A stretch of 64,000 nucleotides of DNA from Mycobacterium pseudokansasii (GTDB lineage: Bacteria > Actinomycetota > Actinomycetes > Mycobacteriales > Mycobacteriaceae), in NCBI RefSeq assembly GCF_900566075.1, contig NZ_UPHU01000001.1:1922001-1986000 (forward strand). Reading direction: 5' to 3'. Below are positions 25,920 through 36,496 of this stretch, piece by piece. The notes beneath the pieces are model-generated. The model was not told the origin of the DNA and did no database searches. It was given only the letters and a program-made list of their open reading frames with translations. Numbering within the stretch: the first letter of the stretch is position 1; each line of letters begins with the position of its first letter. Position numbers and translations under genes: made by a program.

Positions 25920-28900
25920 GTGGCGATGACGACGAGCATGGAAGGCGCCGACCAGCAGAGCGAAAAGCTCTTCCGCTATCTGAAAAAGGTTGCTGTCGAG
26001 CTCGATGAGGCACGCGCACGGCTGCGGGATTACGAACAGCGGGCCACCGAACCCGTAGCGGTGGTGGGGATCGGGTGTCGCTTTCCGGGCGGGGTCGATT
26101 CTGCGGAGAAGTTGTGGGAGGTGGTCGCCGAGGGTCGGGATCTGGTGTCGGAGTTTCCGACGGATCGGGGCTGGGATGTGGAGGGGTTGTTCGATCCCGA
26201 TCCCGATGCCGAGGGCAAGACCTATACGCGCTGGGGCGCGTTCTTAGACGATGCCGCGGGTTTTGACGCCGGGTTTTTCGGGATCGCCCCCGGCGAGGTG
26301 TTGGCGATGGATCCCCAGCAGCGATTGATGCTGGAGGTTTCGTGGGAGGCGTTGGAACACGCGGGAATTGACCCGCTGTCGTTGCGGGGGTCGGCGACCG
26401 GGGTGTTCACCGGAATCTTCGCGCCGAGTTACGGCAGCAAGGAAACCGGGGGGCTGCAAGGGTACGGGTTGACCGGCACGGCGGTCAGCGTGGCCTCGGG
26501 TCGGGTTTCCTATGTGTTGGGGCTGGAAGGCCCGGCGGTGTCGGTGGACACCGCATGCTCCTCGTCGTTGGTGGCCATCCACTGGGCGATGGCGTCGTTG
26601 CGCTCGGGGGAGTGCGACCTGGCATTGGCCGGCGGGGTGACGGTGATGGGGTTGCCGTCGATCTTCGTCGGGTTCAGTCGGCAGCGGGGGCTGGCGGCCG
26701 ACGGTCGCTGCAAGGCGTTCGCTGCGGCGGCCGACGGGACGGGCTGGGGTGAGGGCGCCGGCGTGGTGGTCCTCGAGCGGCTCTCGGATGCGCTGCGGTT
26801 GGGGCACTCGGTGCTGGCGGTGGTGCGCGGTAGCGCCATCAATCAGGACGGCGCGTCCAATGGCTTGACCGCGCCCAACGGGCTGGCCCAGCAGCGGGTC
26901 ATTCGAGCGGCGTTGGGCAGCGCCGGGTTGACCGCGGCAGACGTGGACGTGGTGGAGGCGCACGGAACGGCCACCACGTTGGGCGACCCCATCGAAGCGC
27001 ATGCGTTGTTGGCCACGTACGGGCAGGGCCGTCCTGCGGAGCGGCCGTTGTGGGTGGGTTCGATCAAGTCGAACATGGGTCATACCCAGGCCGCGGCGGG
27101 GGTGGCCGGGGTCATCAAGATGGTGCAGGCGATGCGGCACGGCCTGATGCCGGCGACGCTGCACGTGGACGCGCCTTCGCCGCGGGTGGATTGGGAAAGC
27201 GGCGCGGTGTCGGTGTTGACGGAGGCCCGGGAGTGGCCGGCTGATGGGCGTCCGCGCCGGGCCGGAGTGTCGTCGTTCGGAATCAGCGGCACCAATGCCC
27301 ACGTAATCCTGGAGCAGGCTCCCGCGCCGGCCCCGGTAGCGGCGGACCAAACCACCGGGGGCGGACAGCGGTTGTCGGTGGTGCCGTGGGTGGTGTCGGC
27401 GAGATCGGCTGAGGCGTTGACGGCGCAGGCGAGCCGGTTGGCGGCCCATGTGCAGGCCGACCCGGGATTGGATCCGCTCGACGTGGGATGCACGCTTGCC
27501 GGAAGGTCGGTGTTCGAGCATCGAGCCGTGGTGGTCGGCGCCGACCGGCAGGCGTTGATCGCGGGGTTGACCAGCGTGGCCGACGGTGACCCGGGCGCCG
27601 GCGTCGCGGTGGGTCAAGCGGGTCCGGTGGGGAAGACGGTAGTGGTGTTTCCCGGGCAGGGCTCCCAGCGCCTCGGGATGGGCCGCGAGTTGTACGAGCG
27701 GCTGCCGGTATTCGCCGAAGCATTCGACGAAGTGGCCGATGAGTTGGATCAGCATCTGAGATTGCCGCTGCGCGAAGTTGTTTGGGGTGGCGATGCGGCG
27801 TTGCTGGACACCACCGAGTTTGCTCAGCCGGCGCTGTTCGCGGTCGAGGTGGCGTTGTTCGCGGTGTTGCGGCGCTGGGGTGTGCAGCCCGATTTCGTGA
27901 TGGGCCACTCGGTGGGGGAGCTGTCGGCGGCGCACGTGGCCGGGGTGTTGACGCTGGCGGACGCGGCAATGTTGGTTGTGGCGCGGGGGCGGTTGATGCA
28001 GGCGCTGCCGGCGGGCGGGGCGATGGTGGCGGTGGCCGCTTCCGAAGACGAGGTGATGCCGTTGCTGGGCGAGGGGGTGGGCATCGCCGCGATCAATGCG
28101 CCCGGATCGGTGACCATCTCCGGTGCCGAGGCTGCCGTGAGCGCGATTGCGGATCGCTTTGCCGAGCAGGGTCGGCGGGTGCACCGGTTGGCGGTGTCGC
28201 ATGCTTTTCATTCGCCGCTGATGGAGCCGATGCTCGACGAGTTCGCGCGGATTGCGGCCCGGTTCGAGCCGCGGACGCCGCAAATCGGCCTGGTGTCCAA
28301 CGTTACGGGCGAATTGGCCAGTGCCGCAGGTGATTTCGGATCAGCTCCGTATTGGGTCGACCATGTCCGGCGGCCGGTGCGTTTTGCCGACAGCGCCCGC
28401 CATGCCCAGCAGCTCGGCGCGACGCACTTCATCGAGGTCGGTCCCGGCAGCGGGTTGACGAGCGCGATCGAGCAGTCAGTGTCCCCGGCTGAGGCGGTCG
28501 TGGTGTCGGTACTCGGCAAAGACCGGCCCGAATTGGCCGCTGCCCTGGGTGCGGCCGGCCAGTTGTTCACCACCGGTGTGTCGGTCGATTGGCCGGCGGT
28601 GTTCGCCGGCTCGGGTGGGCGCCGAGTCGAGTTGCCCACGTATGCCTTTCAGCGGCGCCGTTTTTGGGAGACGCCGGGCGCCGACGGGCCCGCCGACGCG
28701 GTTGGTTTGGGTCTGGGTCCGACCGAGCATGCGTTGCTGGGTGCGGTGGTCGAGCGGCCCGACGCCGACGGAGTGGTTTTGACGGGCCGGTTGTCGCTGG
28801 CCGACCAACCCTGGCTGGCCGACCACGTTGTCGGCGGGGTGGTGCTCTTCCCCGGAGCGGGCTTCGTGGAGTTGGTCATTCGCGCCGCGGACGAGGCCGG

Positions 28901-31900
28901 CTGCGCGGTCATCGACGAGCTGATCCTGGCCGCGCCGCTGGTGCTGCACCCGGGAGTCGGGGTGAAGGTACAGGTGGTGGTCGGGGCCGCCGATGAGGCG
29001 GGAACCCGTTCCGTGTCCGTGTATTCCCGTGGTGATCACTGCGACGGCGAGTGGCTGCTGCATGCCATGGGCACGCTCGGGGAGAGCCCCGCGCAGGCCT
29101 CGGCGGACTTGTCGGTGTGGCCGCCGGAGGGTGCCGAGATTGTCGATATTTCCGATGGCTACGAACGGTTGGCCGCCCGCGGTTATGCCTACGGCAAGGC
29201 ATTCCAGGGGCTGGTGGCGGTCTGGCGGCGCGAGTCGGAGCTGTTCGCCGAGGTGGTTGCGCCCGCGCAGCACGGGGTGGCGGTCGACGGGATGGGGATG
29301 CACCCGGCCGTGCTGGACGCGGTGCTGCATGCCCTGGGACTGGCTATCGAGACCACCGAGACGATGCTGCCGTTCTGCTGGCGCGGTGTGTCGCTGCACG
29401 CGGGCGGCGCCGGGCGGGTACGGGCCCGTCTCGCCTCGGCAGGAGCCGATGCGATCTCGGTCGAGATCGCCGATGCCGAGGGGCTACCGGTGCTGACTGT
29501 CGGCGCCCTGGTGACCCGGGCGACGACGGCCGAGCAGTTACGGGCCGCGGTGAACGCGGCCGGCCGCGGGCCCGACCAGGGACCGCTGGAAGTGGTCTGG
29601 TCACCAATGCCATTGAACCGCAACAGTATTGAAGACTCTGACCAACCCGCGGTGCTGTCGGTACTGTCTTGGGAGGACTATTGTGCCGCTGAAGCGGGTA
29701 TGCCGGCGAGCGCCAACGGCAATGGCGCCGGGGCCGGCGATGCCGCCGTGGTGGTGTGGGAGTGCGGTTCTGCCGGCGCGGATGCGGTGGGCTCGACATA
29801 CGCGGCCACCCACGCCGCCTTGCAGGTGTTGCAGTCCTGGCTGGGTACCGACCGGGCCGGCACCTTGGTGGTGCTGACCCGCGGTGCGGTGGGATTGCCC
29901 GGTGAGGATGTCAGCGATCTGGCTGCCGCAGCGATATGGGGTCTGGTTCGCTCGGCACAGGCCGAACAACCCGGCCGGATCGTGTTGGTCGACACCGACG
30001 CACCGGTGGATGCTGTGGCGCTGGCCGCCGTCGGCGAACCCCAACTGGTGGTGCGCGGCGGCGTGGTGCACAACGCCCGGCTGGCCCCGGCGCCGCCGCT
30101 GCTGGCACTGCCCGCCGAAGAGTCGTGGCGGTTGGCCGCCGGTGGCGGCGGGACGCTGGAGGATTTGGTGATCCAGCCCTGCCCGGAGGCCCGGGCACCG
30201 CTACAGGCGGGGCAGGTGCGGGTGGCCGTAGCGGCCGTCGGGGTCAATTTCCGCGACGTGGTGGCCGCATTGGGGATGTATCCGGGCCAGGCGCCACCGC
30301 TGGGCGCCGAAGGCGCCGGAGTGGTCATCGAGACCGGCCCCGACGTGACCGGGGTGGCCGTCGGCGACGCGGTGATGGGCTTCCTGGGTGGAGCCGGCCC
30401 GCTGGCGGTGGTCGATCAGCAACTGATTACCCAGGCGCCTCGGGACTGGTCGCTCGCGGAGGCCGCGGCCGTGCCGGTGGTGTTCTTGACGGCCTTGTTC
30501 GGGTTGTCGGACCTGGCCGAGGTCAAGGGAGGCGAATCGGTGCTCATCCACGCCGGCACCGGCGGCGTGGGCATGGCGGCCGTGCAGCTCGCTCGCCACT
30601 GGGGAGTGGAAGTCTTCGTCACCGCCAGCCGCGGCAAGTGGGACACGTTGCGCGCCATGGGATTCGACGACGACCATATCGGCGATTCCCGCACCTGTGA
30701 GTTCGAGGAAAAGTTCTTGGCGGTCACCGAAGGCCGCGGGGTCGACGTGGTGCTCGACTCGCTGGCCGGCGAGTTCGTGGACGCTTCGCTGCGTTTGCTG
30801 GTCCGCGGCGGGCGGTTCCTCGAGATGGGCAAGACCGATATCCGCGATCCGCAGAAGATCGCCGCCAACTATCCGGGCGTGCGGTATCGGGCGTTTGACC
30901 TGTCGGAGGCCGGTCCGGTGCGCATGCAGGCGATGCTTCGCGAGGTGAAGGAGCTGTTCGACACCCAGGTGTTGCATCGGCTTCCGGTGACCACCTGGGA
31001 TGTGCGCTGCGCGCCGGCGGCGTTCCGGTTCATGAGCCAGGCCCGCCATATCGGCAAAGTGGTGTTGACCATGCCCTCGGCGTTGGCCGACGGGCTCGCC
31101 GACGGCACCGTGCTGATCACCGGTGCCACCGGGATGGTCGGTGCGGTACTGGCCCGCCACCTGGTCAGCGCCTACGGGGTGCGTCATGTGGTGCTGGCCA
31201 GTCGGCGGGGCGATCGCGCCGCGGGGGCTGCCGAGCTGGCCGCCGAGTTGGCGGACGCGGGTGCCCGGGTGCAGGTGGTGGCCTGCGACGTGGCCGATCG
31301 GGACGCGGTCGCAGGGTTGTTCACGCAGCTTGCGGCGGACTGGCCGCCGGTGCGCGGGGTGATTCACGCCGCAGGGGTGGTCGACGACGCGGTGATCAGC
31401 TCGCTGACGCCGGACCGGATCGACACGGTGTTGCGGGCCAAGGTGGACGCGGCCTGGAACCTGCACGAGGCCACCCGGGGTCTGGATTTGTCGATGTTTG
31501 TGCTGTGCTCCTCGATCGCGGCAACAGTGGGCTCTCCGGGGCAGGGCAACTACTCGGCGGCGAACGCGTTCCTGGACGGATTGGCCGCTCACCGGCAGGC
31601 CGTGGGCCTGGCGGGAACATCGCTGGCGTGGGGGTTGTGGGAGCAAACCAGCGCCATCACCGCTCATTTGAGTGAGCGTGATCTGGCCCGGATGAGCCGT
31701 AGCGGGCTGGTCGCCATGAGCCCGGAGCAGGCGCTGGAGTTGTTTGACGCCGCGCTGACGATCGATCACCCCGTCATGGTCGCGACCCGCCTGGACCGGG
31801 CCGCACTCAACGCCCGGGCCCAAGCCGGTGGATTGCCGGCATTGTTCAGCGGGCTCGCCCGCCGCCCCCGGCGACGCCAAATCGACGACACCGCAGATGC

Positions 31901-32270
31901 CACCCAATCGAAGTCGGCGCTCGCCCAACGCCTCCAGGGGCTGGCCCCCGACGAGCAACACGGCCTGCTGGTAGGGATAGTGCGGGCGCAGGCCGCGGCG
32001 GTGCTGGGTCGTCCCGCTCCCGAGGACATCGATCCCGATGCCGGGTTCCAGGACCTGGGCTTCGACTCGCTGACCGCTGTCGAGCTACGCAACCGTCTCA
32101 AGAACGCCACCGGGCTGACCTTGCCGCCCACCGTGATCTTGGACCACCCCACCCCGACCGCTGTCGCCGACTACATCGCCCAGCAAATCCGTCCTGAGTC
32201 CAATGGTGAGCAGTCACCGCATGCCGAACGCGACGAAGAGGACGAAGAGAAGGTGTCGGTCCATGCGTAG
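25920..32270 (+). CDS. pks15/1: Type I polyketide synthase Pks15/1 (intact)
   Basis: 2116 residues in one frame; start GTG 25920 or ATG 25926, with GAGGAG upstream. Domains in order: KS (Cys213 in DTACSSSL, His348, His388), AT (Ser664 in GHSVGE, with HAFHS typical of malonyl-CoA), DH (His969 in LADHVVGG, then FPGAGF), ER ([12 protein letters not shown] near 1543), KR ([10 protein letters not shown] near 1730), ACP (Ser2050 in LGFDSLTAV), and a charged tail. It extends p-hydroxybenzoate by 8-9 fully reduced malonate units. In M. tuberculosis Euro-American strains a 7-bp deletion splits this gene and abolishes PGL; no such break is seen here, so PGL synthesis should be possible. Confidence 0.95.
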   Translation: MAMTTSMEGADQQSEKLFRYLKKVAVELDEARARLRDYEQRATEPVAVVGIGCRFPGGVDSAEKLWEVVAEGRDLVSEFPTDRGWDVEGLFDPDPDAEGKTYTRWGAFLDDAAGFDAGFFGIAPGEVLAMDPQQRLMLEVSWEALEHAGIDPLSLRGSATGVFTGIFAPSYGSKETGGLQGYGLTGTAVSVASGRVSYVLGLEGPAVSVDTACSSSLVAIHWAMASLRSGECDLALAGGVTVMGLPSIFVGFSRQRGLAADGRCKAFAAAADGTGWGEGAGVVVLERLSDALRLGHSVLAVVRGSAINQDGASNGLTAPNGLAQQRVIRAALGSAGLTAADVDVVEAHGTATTLGDPIEAHALLATYGQGRPAERPLWVGSIKSNMGHTQAAAGVAGVIKMVQAMRHGLMPATLHVDAPSPRVDWESGAVSVLTEAREWPADGRPRRAGVSSFGISGTNAHVILEQAPAPAPVAADQTTGGGQRLSVVPWVVSARSAEALTAQASRLAAHVQADPGLDPLDVGCTLAGRSVFEHRAVVVGADRQALIAGLTSVADGDPGAGVAVGQAGPVGKTVVVFPGQGSQRLGMGRELYERLPVFAEAFDEVADELDQHLRLPLREVVWGGDAALLDTTEFAQPALFAVEVALFAVLRRWGVQPDFVMGHSVGELSAAHVAGVLTLADAAMLVVARGRLMQALPAGGAMVAVAASEDEVMPLLGEGVGIAAINAPGSVTISGAEAAVSAIADRFAEQGRRVHRLAVSHAFHSPLMEPMLDEFARIAARFEPRTPQIGLVSNVTGELASAAGDFGSAPYWVDHVRRPVRFADSARHAQQLGATHFIEVGPGSGLTSAIEQSVSPAEAVVVSVLGKDRPELAAALGAAGQLFTTGVSVDWPAVFAGSGGRRVELPTYAFQRRRFWETPGADGPADAVGLGLGPTEHALLGAVVERPDADGVVLTGRLSLADQPWLADHVVGGVVLFPGAGFVELVIRAADEAGCAVIDELILAAPLVLHPGVGVKVQVVVGAADEAGTRSVSVYSRGDHCDGEWLLHAMGTLGESPAQASADLSVWPPEGAEIVDISDGYERLAARGYAYGKAFQGLVAVWRRESELFAEVVAPAQHGVAVDGMGMHPAVLDAVLHALGLAIETTETMLPFCWRGVSLHAGGAGRVRARLASAGADAISVEIADAEGLPVLTVGALVTRATTAEQLRAAVNAAGRGPDQGPLEVVWSPMPLNRNSIEDSDQPAVLSVLSWEDYCAAEAGMPASANGNGAGAGDAAVVVWECGSAGADAVGSTYAATHAALQVLQSWLGTDRAGTLVVLTRGAVGLPGEDVSDLAAAAIWGLVRSAQAEQPGRIVLVDTDAPVDAVALAAVGEPQLVVRGGVVHNARLAPAPPLLALPAEESWRLAAGGGGTLEDLVIQPCPEARAPLQAGQVRVAVAAVGVNFRDVVAALGMYPGQAPPLGAEGAGVVIETGPDVTGVAVGDAVMGFLGGAGPLAVVDQQLITQAPRDWSLAEAAAVPVVFLTALFGLSDLAEVKGGESVLIHAGTGGVGMAAVQLARHWGVEVFVTASRGKWDTLRAMGFDDDHIGDSRTCEFEEKFLAVTEGRGVDVVLDSLAGEFVDASLRLLVRGGRFLEMGKTDIRDPQKIAANYPGVRYRAFDLSEAGPVRMQAMLREVKELFDTQVLHRLPVTTWDVRCAPAAFRFMSQARHIGKVVLTMPSALADGLADGTVLITGATGMVGAVLARHLVSAYGVRHVVLASRRGDRAAGAAELAAELADAGARVQVVACDVADRDAVAGLFTQLAADWPPVRGVIHAAGVVDDAVISSLTPDRIDTVLRAKVDAAWNLHEATRGLDLSMFVLCSSIAATVGSPGQGNYSAANAFLDGLAAHRQAVGLAGTSLAWGLWEQTSAITAHLSERDLARMSRSGLVAMSPEQALELFDAALTIDHPVMVATRLDRAALNARAQAGGLPALFSGLARRPRRRQIDDTADATQSKSALAQRLQGLAPDEQHGLLVGIVRAQAAAVLGRPAPEDIDPDAGFQDLGFDSLTAVELRNRLKNATGLTLPPTVILDHPTPTAVADYIAQQIRPESNGEQSPHAERDEEDEEKVSVHA

Positions 32271-32613
32271 CACGGTCCGGCCAGCACCGGCAGGGCCGCG
32301 GCATCGACCTGTCGGCACCCGGGTGCCGATGGCCCGTCGTGCCGTTCGGATGCCGGGTTGGCGACGGCCGCCCGGGCGGTACCCCGCCGGGCTACTGTGG
32401 ACGCACCGAACCTGTCGTCGGCTGGGTTGATCAGCCGACGCACGACGGATCGCGCGGGCCGGAGAGGGCCGGGGAAGGACCGGGACAGGGCGCCGGATCG
32501 GTGAACGTCGTCGCTATCATGCCGCGCTGTGGTGGCTTGGCTGGTCTGTGTGTTGGGTCGGTGCCGCACGCGTCGCGAGCGGTTCGGGCGAAACATCATC
32601 GAGAGGATGAGCA
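32271..32613. other. Intergenic region between pks15/1 and lppX
   Basis: 343 bases with no convincing gene. Ends in GAGAGGATGAGCA, the SD region of lppX. No strong hairpin found after the pks15/1 stop. Confidence 0.4.
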
Positions 32614-33309
32614 ATGAACGATCGGAAACCGCCGGTGACTTTCGCCCTTGTGCTGGCGGTGGCCGCCGGGCTGGTGCTGTGGCTACCCGGCTGCGCCGCT
32701 GACAAACCCGAATCCGAGGCGCACAGTTCGGTCAGCACGACGAGCGACCCCGCACTGGTGGCCGAGGTCAAGCAGTCGCTCGAGGCGACAAAGGCCTTGA
32801 CGAGCGTGCACCTGGCGATTCGAACGTCCGGGAAAGTCGACAGCTTGCTCGGTATCACCAGCGCCGACGTCGATGTCCGGTCCAATCCGCTCGCCGCGAA
32901 AGGCGTGTGCACCTATCAGGGCCAGCCGGACGTGCCGTTCCGCACTAAGGACGACAACATCTCGGTGAAGCTGTTCGATGACTGGACCAACCTGGGCTCC
33001 GTCTCCGAGTTGGCGGCCTCGCGGGTGGTTGACCCCAGCAACGGGGTGGCGAAGGTGCTCTCAGGCATCACCAATCTGCAGTCGCAAGGCTCGGAGGTGA
33101 TCGACGGAATTCCCACCACCAAGATCAGCGGAACCGTCCCGACGGACACCGTCAAGATGTTGGATCCTGCAGCCAGGCAGCCGAGGCCGGCGACCGTGTG
33201 GATCGCCTCGGACGGGTCGCACCGCCTCGTGCGGGCAAACATCGACATCGGGTCCGGGGCGGTCGAGCTCACCTTGTCGAAATGGAACGAACCGCTTAAC
33301 GTCGACTAG
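32614..33309 (+). CDS. lppX: Lipoprotein LppX (DIM/PGL carrier)
   Basis: 231 residues. Signal peptide with hydrophobic core (residues 9-24) and lipobox LPGC giving lipidated Cys27. The mature part matches LppX/LprG-fold proteins: GKVDSLLGITSADVDVR, KLFDDWTNLGS, and a C-terminal LVRANIDIGSGAVELT ending WNEPLNVD. LppX has a large hydrophobic cavity and helps move DIM across the periplasm to the outer membrane. ATG 32614 with a purine-rich SD. In M. tuberculosis it lies between pks1 and mmpL7, as here, though here extra genes separate it from mmpL7. Confidence 0.94.
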   Translation: MNDRKPPVTFALVLAVAAGLVLWLPGCAADKPESEAHSSVSTTSDPALVAEVKQSLEATKALTSVHLAIRTSGKVDSLLGITSADVDVRSNPLAAKGVCTYQGQPDVPFRTKDDNISVKLFDDWTNLGSVSELAASRVVDPSNGVAKVLSGITNLQSQGSEVIDGIPTTKISGTVPTDTVKMLDPAARQPRPATVWIASDGSHRLVRANIDIGSGAVELTLSKWNEPLNVD

Positions 33310-33697
33310 TGAGTCGACGAGCCACGACCAAACTTCGCTGGGGGCCCGACTTTATCGCCGTAGCCGCAGCGTCGAGTTGCTTGCGGGTGGGTGTGGGCTG
33401 CGGCTGTGGCTCGGATTGGCTTGTGTGGGTGTTCTTTTCGTGAACTGGCGGGTTCGAGTGCCCGTGTCGCAACGCCGCCGCGATACCCCTTGACCTCAGA
33501 GTGCCTTTCCAGTTGCGCCGATCGGACCTCAGATACGTCGATCCTGCGCTGCGGGACAGGCACTTTCGCCTATCAACACCCCCGCCACAACCGGCGTTCC
33601 ATGAGAAATCGAGGGTAGGCTGAGCCGCGGCTGGCTGTTGCTGTGAGCCGGTGCTGACGGAGGCCCGTCGGGATGTCTGGCAGGGAGGCTGGCGTCG
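33310..33697. other. Intergenic region with repeat copy 1 and a possible coding relic
   Basis: Immediately after the lppX stop, GTCGAC arms flank TAGTGA (33301-33318). The 43-bp repeat (33406-33448) follows. Beyond it, a plus frame from 33444 to the stop at 33618-33620 reads like a protein C-terminus (ending AFHEKSRVG) with no start; it may be a remnant of an unrecognised gene. The SD GGGAGG (about 33681) serves the PE_PGRS gene. Confidence 0.35.
33406..33448 (+). repeat. 43-bp perfect direct repeat, copy 1
   Basis: Begins GTGGCTCGGATTGGC and ends GTGAACTGG; identical to 37991-38033. Similarity continues weakly for about 20 more bases (CCCGTGTCG in both) with a one-base offset. The pair brackets the PE_PGRS and PLC-like genes. 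Confidence 0.9.
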
Positions 33698-36196
33698 ATG
33701 GTGTTGTTGTGGGCTGTTCCTGCCGAAATCATGGTTGCGGTAGCGCAGCTGGACGATATCGGCCAGTGTCTGCGCTCGGCGTGCGCGGCCGCGGCCGGGC
33801 CGACGACAGCGGTGGCGGCTGCCGGTGGGGATGAGATTTCAGTGGCGTTGGCCGCGTTGTTGGGTGCTCACGGTCAGGATTTTCAGCGGTTGAATGCCGC
33901 GGCGGGAGTGTTTCACCAGGACTTTGTGTCGGCGTTGGGCGCGGCTGGGCGTTCCTATTCCGCAGCCGAGGCGGCTAGTGCATCGCCGTTGGCGGGGTTA
34001 TTGGCGTTGGTCAATGCGCCCACGGAGGCGTTGTTGGGGCGGCCGTTGATTGGCAATGGCGCCCCGGGTACACCGGGCACCGGAGACGCCGGCGGGGCTG
34101 GGGGGCTGTTAATTGGCAATGGTGGGGCGGGAGGGTCAGGTAAGGCCGGTATGGCAGGCGGGTCCGGTGGCGCCGCTGGATTGATCGGAACCGGCGGAGC
34201 GGGTGGGGCCGGTGGGTCCTCAACCACCGGGGCCGGCGGGGCCGGCGGGGTCGGTGGGCGAGGCGGGCTCTGGTCCGGACCCGGCGGCGCCGGCGGCTCG
34301 GGTGGGAATGCCGGCGCGACGGGAGTGGGTGGCCAGGGCGGTGCGGGAGGCGAGGGTGGACTGTTCAGCGCCGGCGGAGCCGGTGGTTCCGGCGGTTCCG
34401 CGCCCAATGGGAACGGCGGGGCTGGTGGCAGCGGTGGAGCCGCAGGAGCACTTGCCGGACTTGTTGGAGCCGGCGGCGGCGCCGGCGGCAGCGGCGGCGC
34501 CTCGTCAAGTGGGACTGCCGGAGCCGGTGGTGCCGGCGGCAATGCCGGTCTGATCGGCGGTAACGGTGGTACCGGTGGAACCGGCGGGATCGGGTTCAGT
34601 GGCGCGGCCGCGGGGATGGGCGGGACCGGTGGCAACGGTGGTCTGATCTTCGGCGCTGGCGGCGCTGGAGGCACCGGCGGAGACGGTGGCCCGGGCGGGG
34701 CCGGCGGGGCGGGCGGTCATGCGGCCCTGCTGTTCGGCGATGGCGGGCCCGGCGGCGCCGGTGGCCTCAACAACAGTGCGCTGGGCGCTGGTGGGGCCGG
34801 TGGGCCCGGCGGCATCAGCGGTTTGTTCGGCAACGGCGGTATCGGCGGGGCCGGAGGCGTGGGCATCCTCGGCAATGGCGGCAACGGCGGTTTCGGCGGC
34901 CAAGGCGGCCTGTTGTTTGGTGGTGGCGGGGCCGGCGGTTCCGGCGGGCAGGGCGCAGTGAACGGCGGAAGCGGGGGCAACGGCGGCAATGCCCTGCTGC
35001 TCGGCGACGGCGGCAACGGCGGCAACGGCGGCCTGGGGGGTACGACGGACGGCAACAGCGGTGCTGCCGGTTCCAACGGGTACCTGTTCAACCAGACGGT
35101 GCTCAACGTGATCAACGCGCCCACCGAGTGGCTGTTTGGGCGCCCGCTGATCGGCAACGGCGCCAACGCGCCCGCGGGAAGCGGGTTGGCGGGCAGTCCG
35201 GGCGGGTTCTTGATCGGTGACGGTGGTGCTGGAGGGGCCGGCAAGGATGGTGTCAACGGCGGTGCTGGCGGAGCGGCTGGACTGATCGGCGCCGGTGGTT
35301 CGGGTGGCGCAGGCGGAGGCTTCCCGACCGGACACGGCGGAGCCGGAGGACCGGGAGGTAGCGGTGGCCTGTTGCTTGGTGCCGGGGCTCCAGGCGGAAC
35401 CGGCGGATACTCAAACATCGCCGGCGGCGACGGCGGAGCCGGCGGGTCCGGCGGACTGCTAGGCGGCGGCGGCGCCGGTGGTGCAGGCGGCTCGGGCGGG
35501 GGTGTTGACGGCACGGGAGGGGCCGGTGGCAATAGCGGGCTGCTCGCCGGTTTGGCTGGTGCTGGTGGCGGTCCCGGAGGCGTCGGGGGCTCCGGTGGCG
35601 CTGTCGGCGGAGCCGGCGGTTCCGGCGGCACCGGCGGTTTGCTCCTCGGACCCGGTGGTCTCGGCGGCACCGGCGGCGCCGGGAGTTCGGTAGGGGGCGC
35701 CGGCGGGACCGGTGGCACTGCCGGCGTGCTATTCGGTACCGGCGGTACCGGCGGCACCGGCGGGATCAGCCCAGGCGGCGGGTATGGCGGGCAAGGCGGA
35801 GCCGGCGGAAATGCCGGCTGGCTGGTCGGTGACGGCGGTACCGGCGGGTTTGGGGGCCATGGCAATACCGGAGGTGGCGGCGGCGACGGTGGCGCTGCCG
35901 GCCTGGTCTGGGGTGACGGCGGCGATGGCGGCGCCGGTGCACTCGGTGCCGCCTTCGGCGGGTTCGGCGGTGCCGGTGGCTACACCGGTCAGCTCTTGGG
36001 CAACGGTGGCGCCGGCGGCGCGGGCGGAGAAGGCCTGGCAAACACCGGCGGTAGCGGCGGGACTGGCGCCGACGCCGGAATCATCAGCAACGGCGGCAAC
36101 GGCGGCAACGCCGGCGCTGGTGTGATATTTGGCACGGCTGGTCAGGGCGGCGCCGGCGGGCTGCTCATCGGCGCCGGCGGCCTCAGCGGCAACTAG
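33698..36196 (+). CDS. PE_PGRS family protein
   Basis: 832 residues. N-terminal PE-like domain (about 1-100, helical, [24 protein letters not shown] type) with an unusual first segment ([20 protein letters not shown]) instead of the common MSFV start, then the GRPLIGNGA linker near residue 115 and a long glycine-rich PGRS domain of GGAGG repeats. The linker [16 protein letters not shown] recurs at residues 472-488 (35111-35162), so the PGRS part is built of two linker-plus-repeat modules. PE_PGRS proteins are exported by ESX-5 and sit at the cell surface; the function of this one is unknown. ATG 33698 with SD GGGAGG about nine bases upstream. It does not belong to the conserved DIM/PGL set. 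Confidence 0.92.
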   Translation: MVLLWAVPAEIMVAVAQLDDIGQCLRSACAAAAGPTTAVAAAGGDEISVALAALLGAHGQDFQRLNAAAGVFHQDFVSALGAAGRSYSAAEAASASPLAGLLALVNAPTEALLGRPLIGNGAPGTPGTGDAGGAGGLLIGNGGAGGSGKAGMAGGSGGAAGLIGTGGAGGAGGSSTTGAGGAGGVGGRGGLWSGPGGAGGSGGNAGATGVGGQGGAGGEGGLFSAGGAGGSGGSAPNGNGGAGGSGGAAGALAGLVGAGGGAGGSGGASSSGTAGAGGAGGNAGLIGGNGGTGGTGGIGFSGAAAGMGGTGGNGGLIFGAGGAGGTGGDGGPGGAGGAGGHAALLFGDGGPGGAGGLNNSALGAGGAGGPGGISGLFGNGGIGGAGGVGILGNGGNGGFGGQGGLLFGGGGAGGSGGQGAVNGGSGGNGGNALLLGDGGNGGNGGLGGTTDGNSGAAGSNGYLFNQTVLNVINAPTEWLFGRPLIGNGANAPAGSGLAGSPGGFLIGDGGAGGAGKDGVNGGAGGAAGLIGAGGSGGAGGGFPTGHGGAGGPGGSGGLLLGAGAPGGTGGYSNIAGGDGGAGGSGGLLGGGGAGGAGGSGGGVDGTGGAGGNSGLLAGLAGAGGGPGGVGGSGGAVGGAGGSGGTGGLLLGPGGLGGTGGAGSSVGGAGGTGGTAGVLFGTGGTGGTGGISPGGGYGGQGGAGGNAGWLVGDGGTGGFGGHGNTGGGGGDGGAAGLVWGDGGDGGAGALGAAFGGFGGAGGYTGQLLGNGGAGGAGGEGLANTGGSGGTGADAGIISNGGNGGNAGAGVIFGTAGQGGAGGLLIGAGGLSGN

Positions 36197-36496
36197 CCAG
36201 CACACCGCCGGACCCTTGCCGCCGGCGCCTGCCTAAAGATCCACCCGCAACCCCGCCGACTCCGAGATCGACCCGACCTTCAAATCGGCCGCATTGGGTG
36301 TCGGTAGCCCAACGGGACGTAGGGAGGCGCGGGTGGGAGCGGTTGAGGCTGAGCCGCCGTTGGTCGCTGCGGCCGTTGTTGGCATGCGGATGCGCGGGAC
36401 CGTCGGGCTGCTGTAGGGGAGGACGGCGTCGGTGGTGTTACTCGATGGCAACGCTTTGAGAACATCGCTAGGTTCGGCGCGTGTCGGCGTGCCAAG
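36197..36496. other. Intergenic region between PE_PGRS and the PLC-like gene
   Basis: 300 bases. A 72-codon minus-strand frame (36233-36451) ends like a protein tail (LKVGSISESAGLRVDL) but has no SD and no recognised family; I cannot support it as a gene. No clear terminator. Confidence 0.3.

Noticed and set aside
26244-28283. 679-codon minus-strand open frame over pks15/1
   Set aside because: Arg/His/Pro-rich shadow of the PKS frame in GC-rich DNA; no start signal, no family features. The same holds for the frame at 30201-31961.
34717-35865. Pro-rich 382-codon minus-strand frame opposite the PE_PGRS gene
   Set aside because: It is the antisense image of the GGAGG repeats (PPAPP pattern); the plus-strand PE domain and linker show which strand is real.
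33955-36196. Short-spaced GC repeats that might suggest a CRISPR or other repeat array
   Set aside because: They are in-frame glycine codon repeats of PGRS with no constant repeat/spacer structure.
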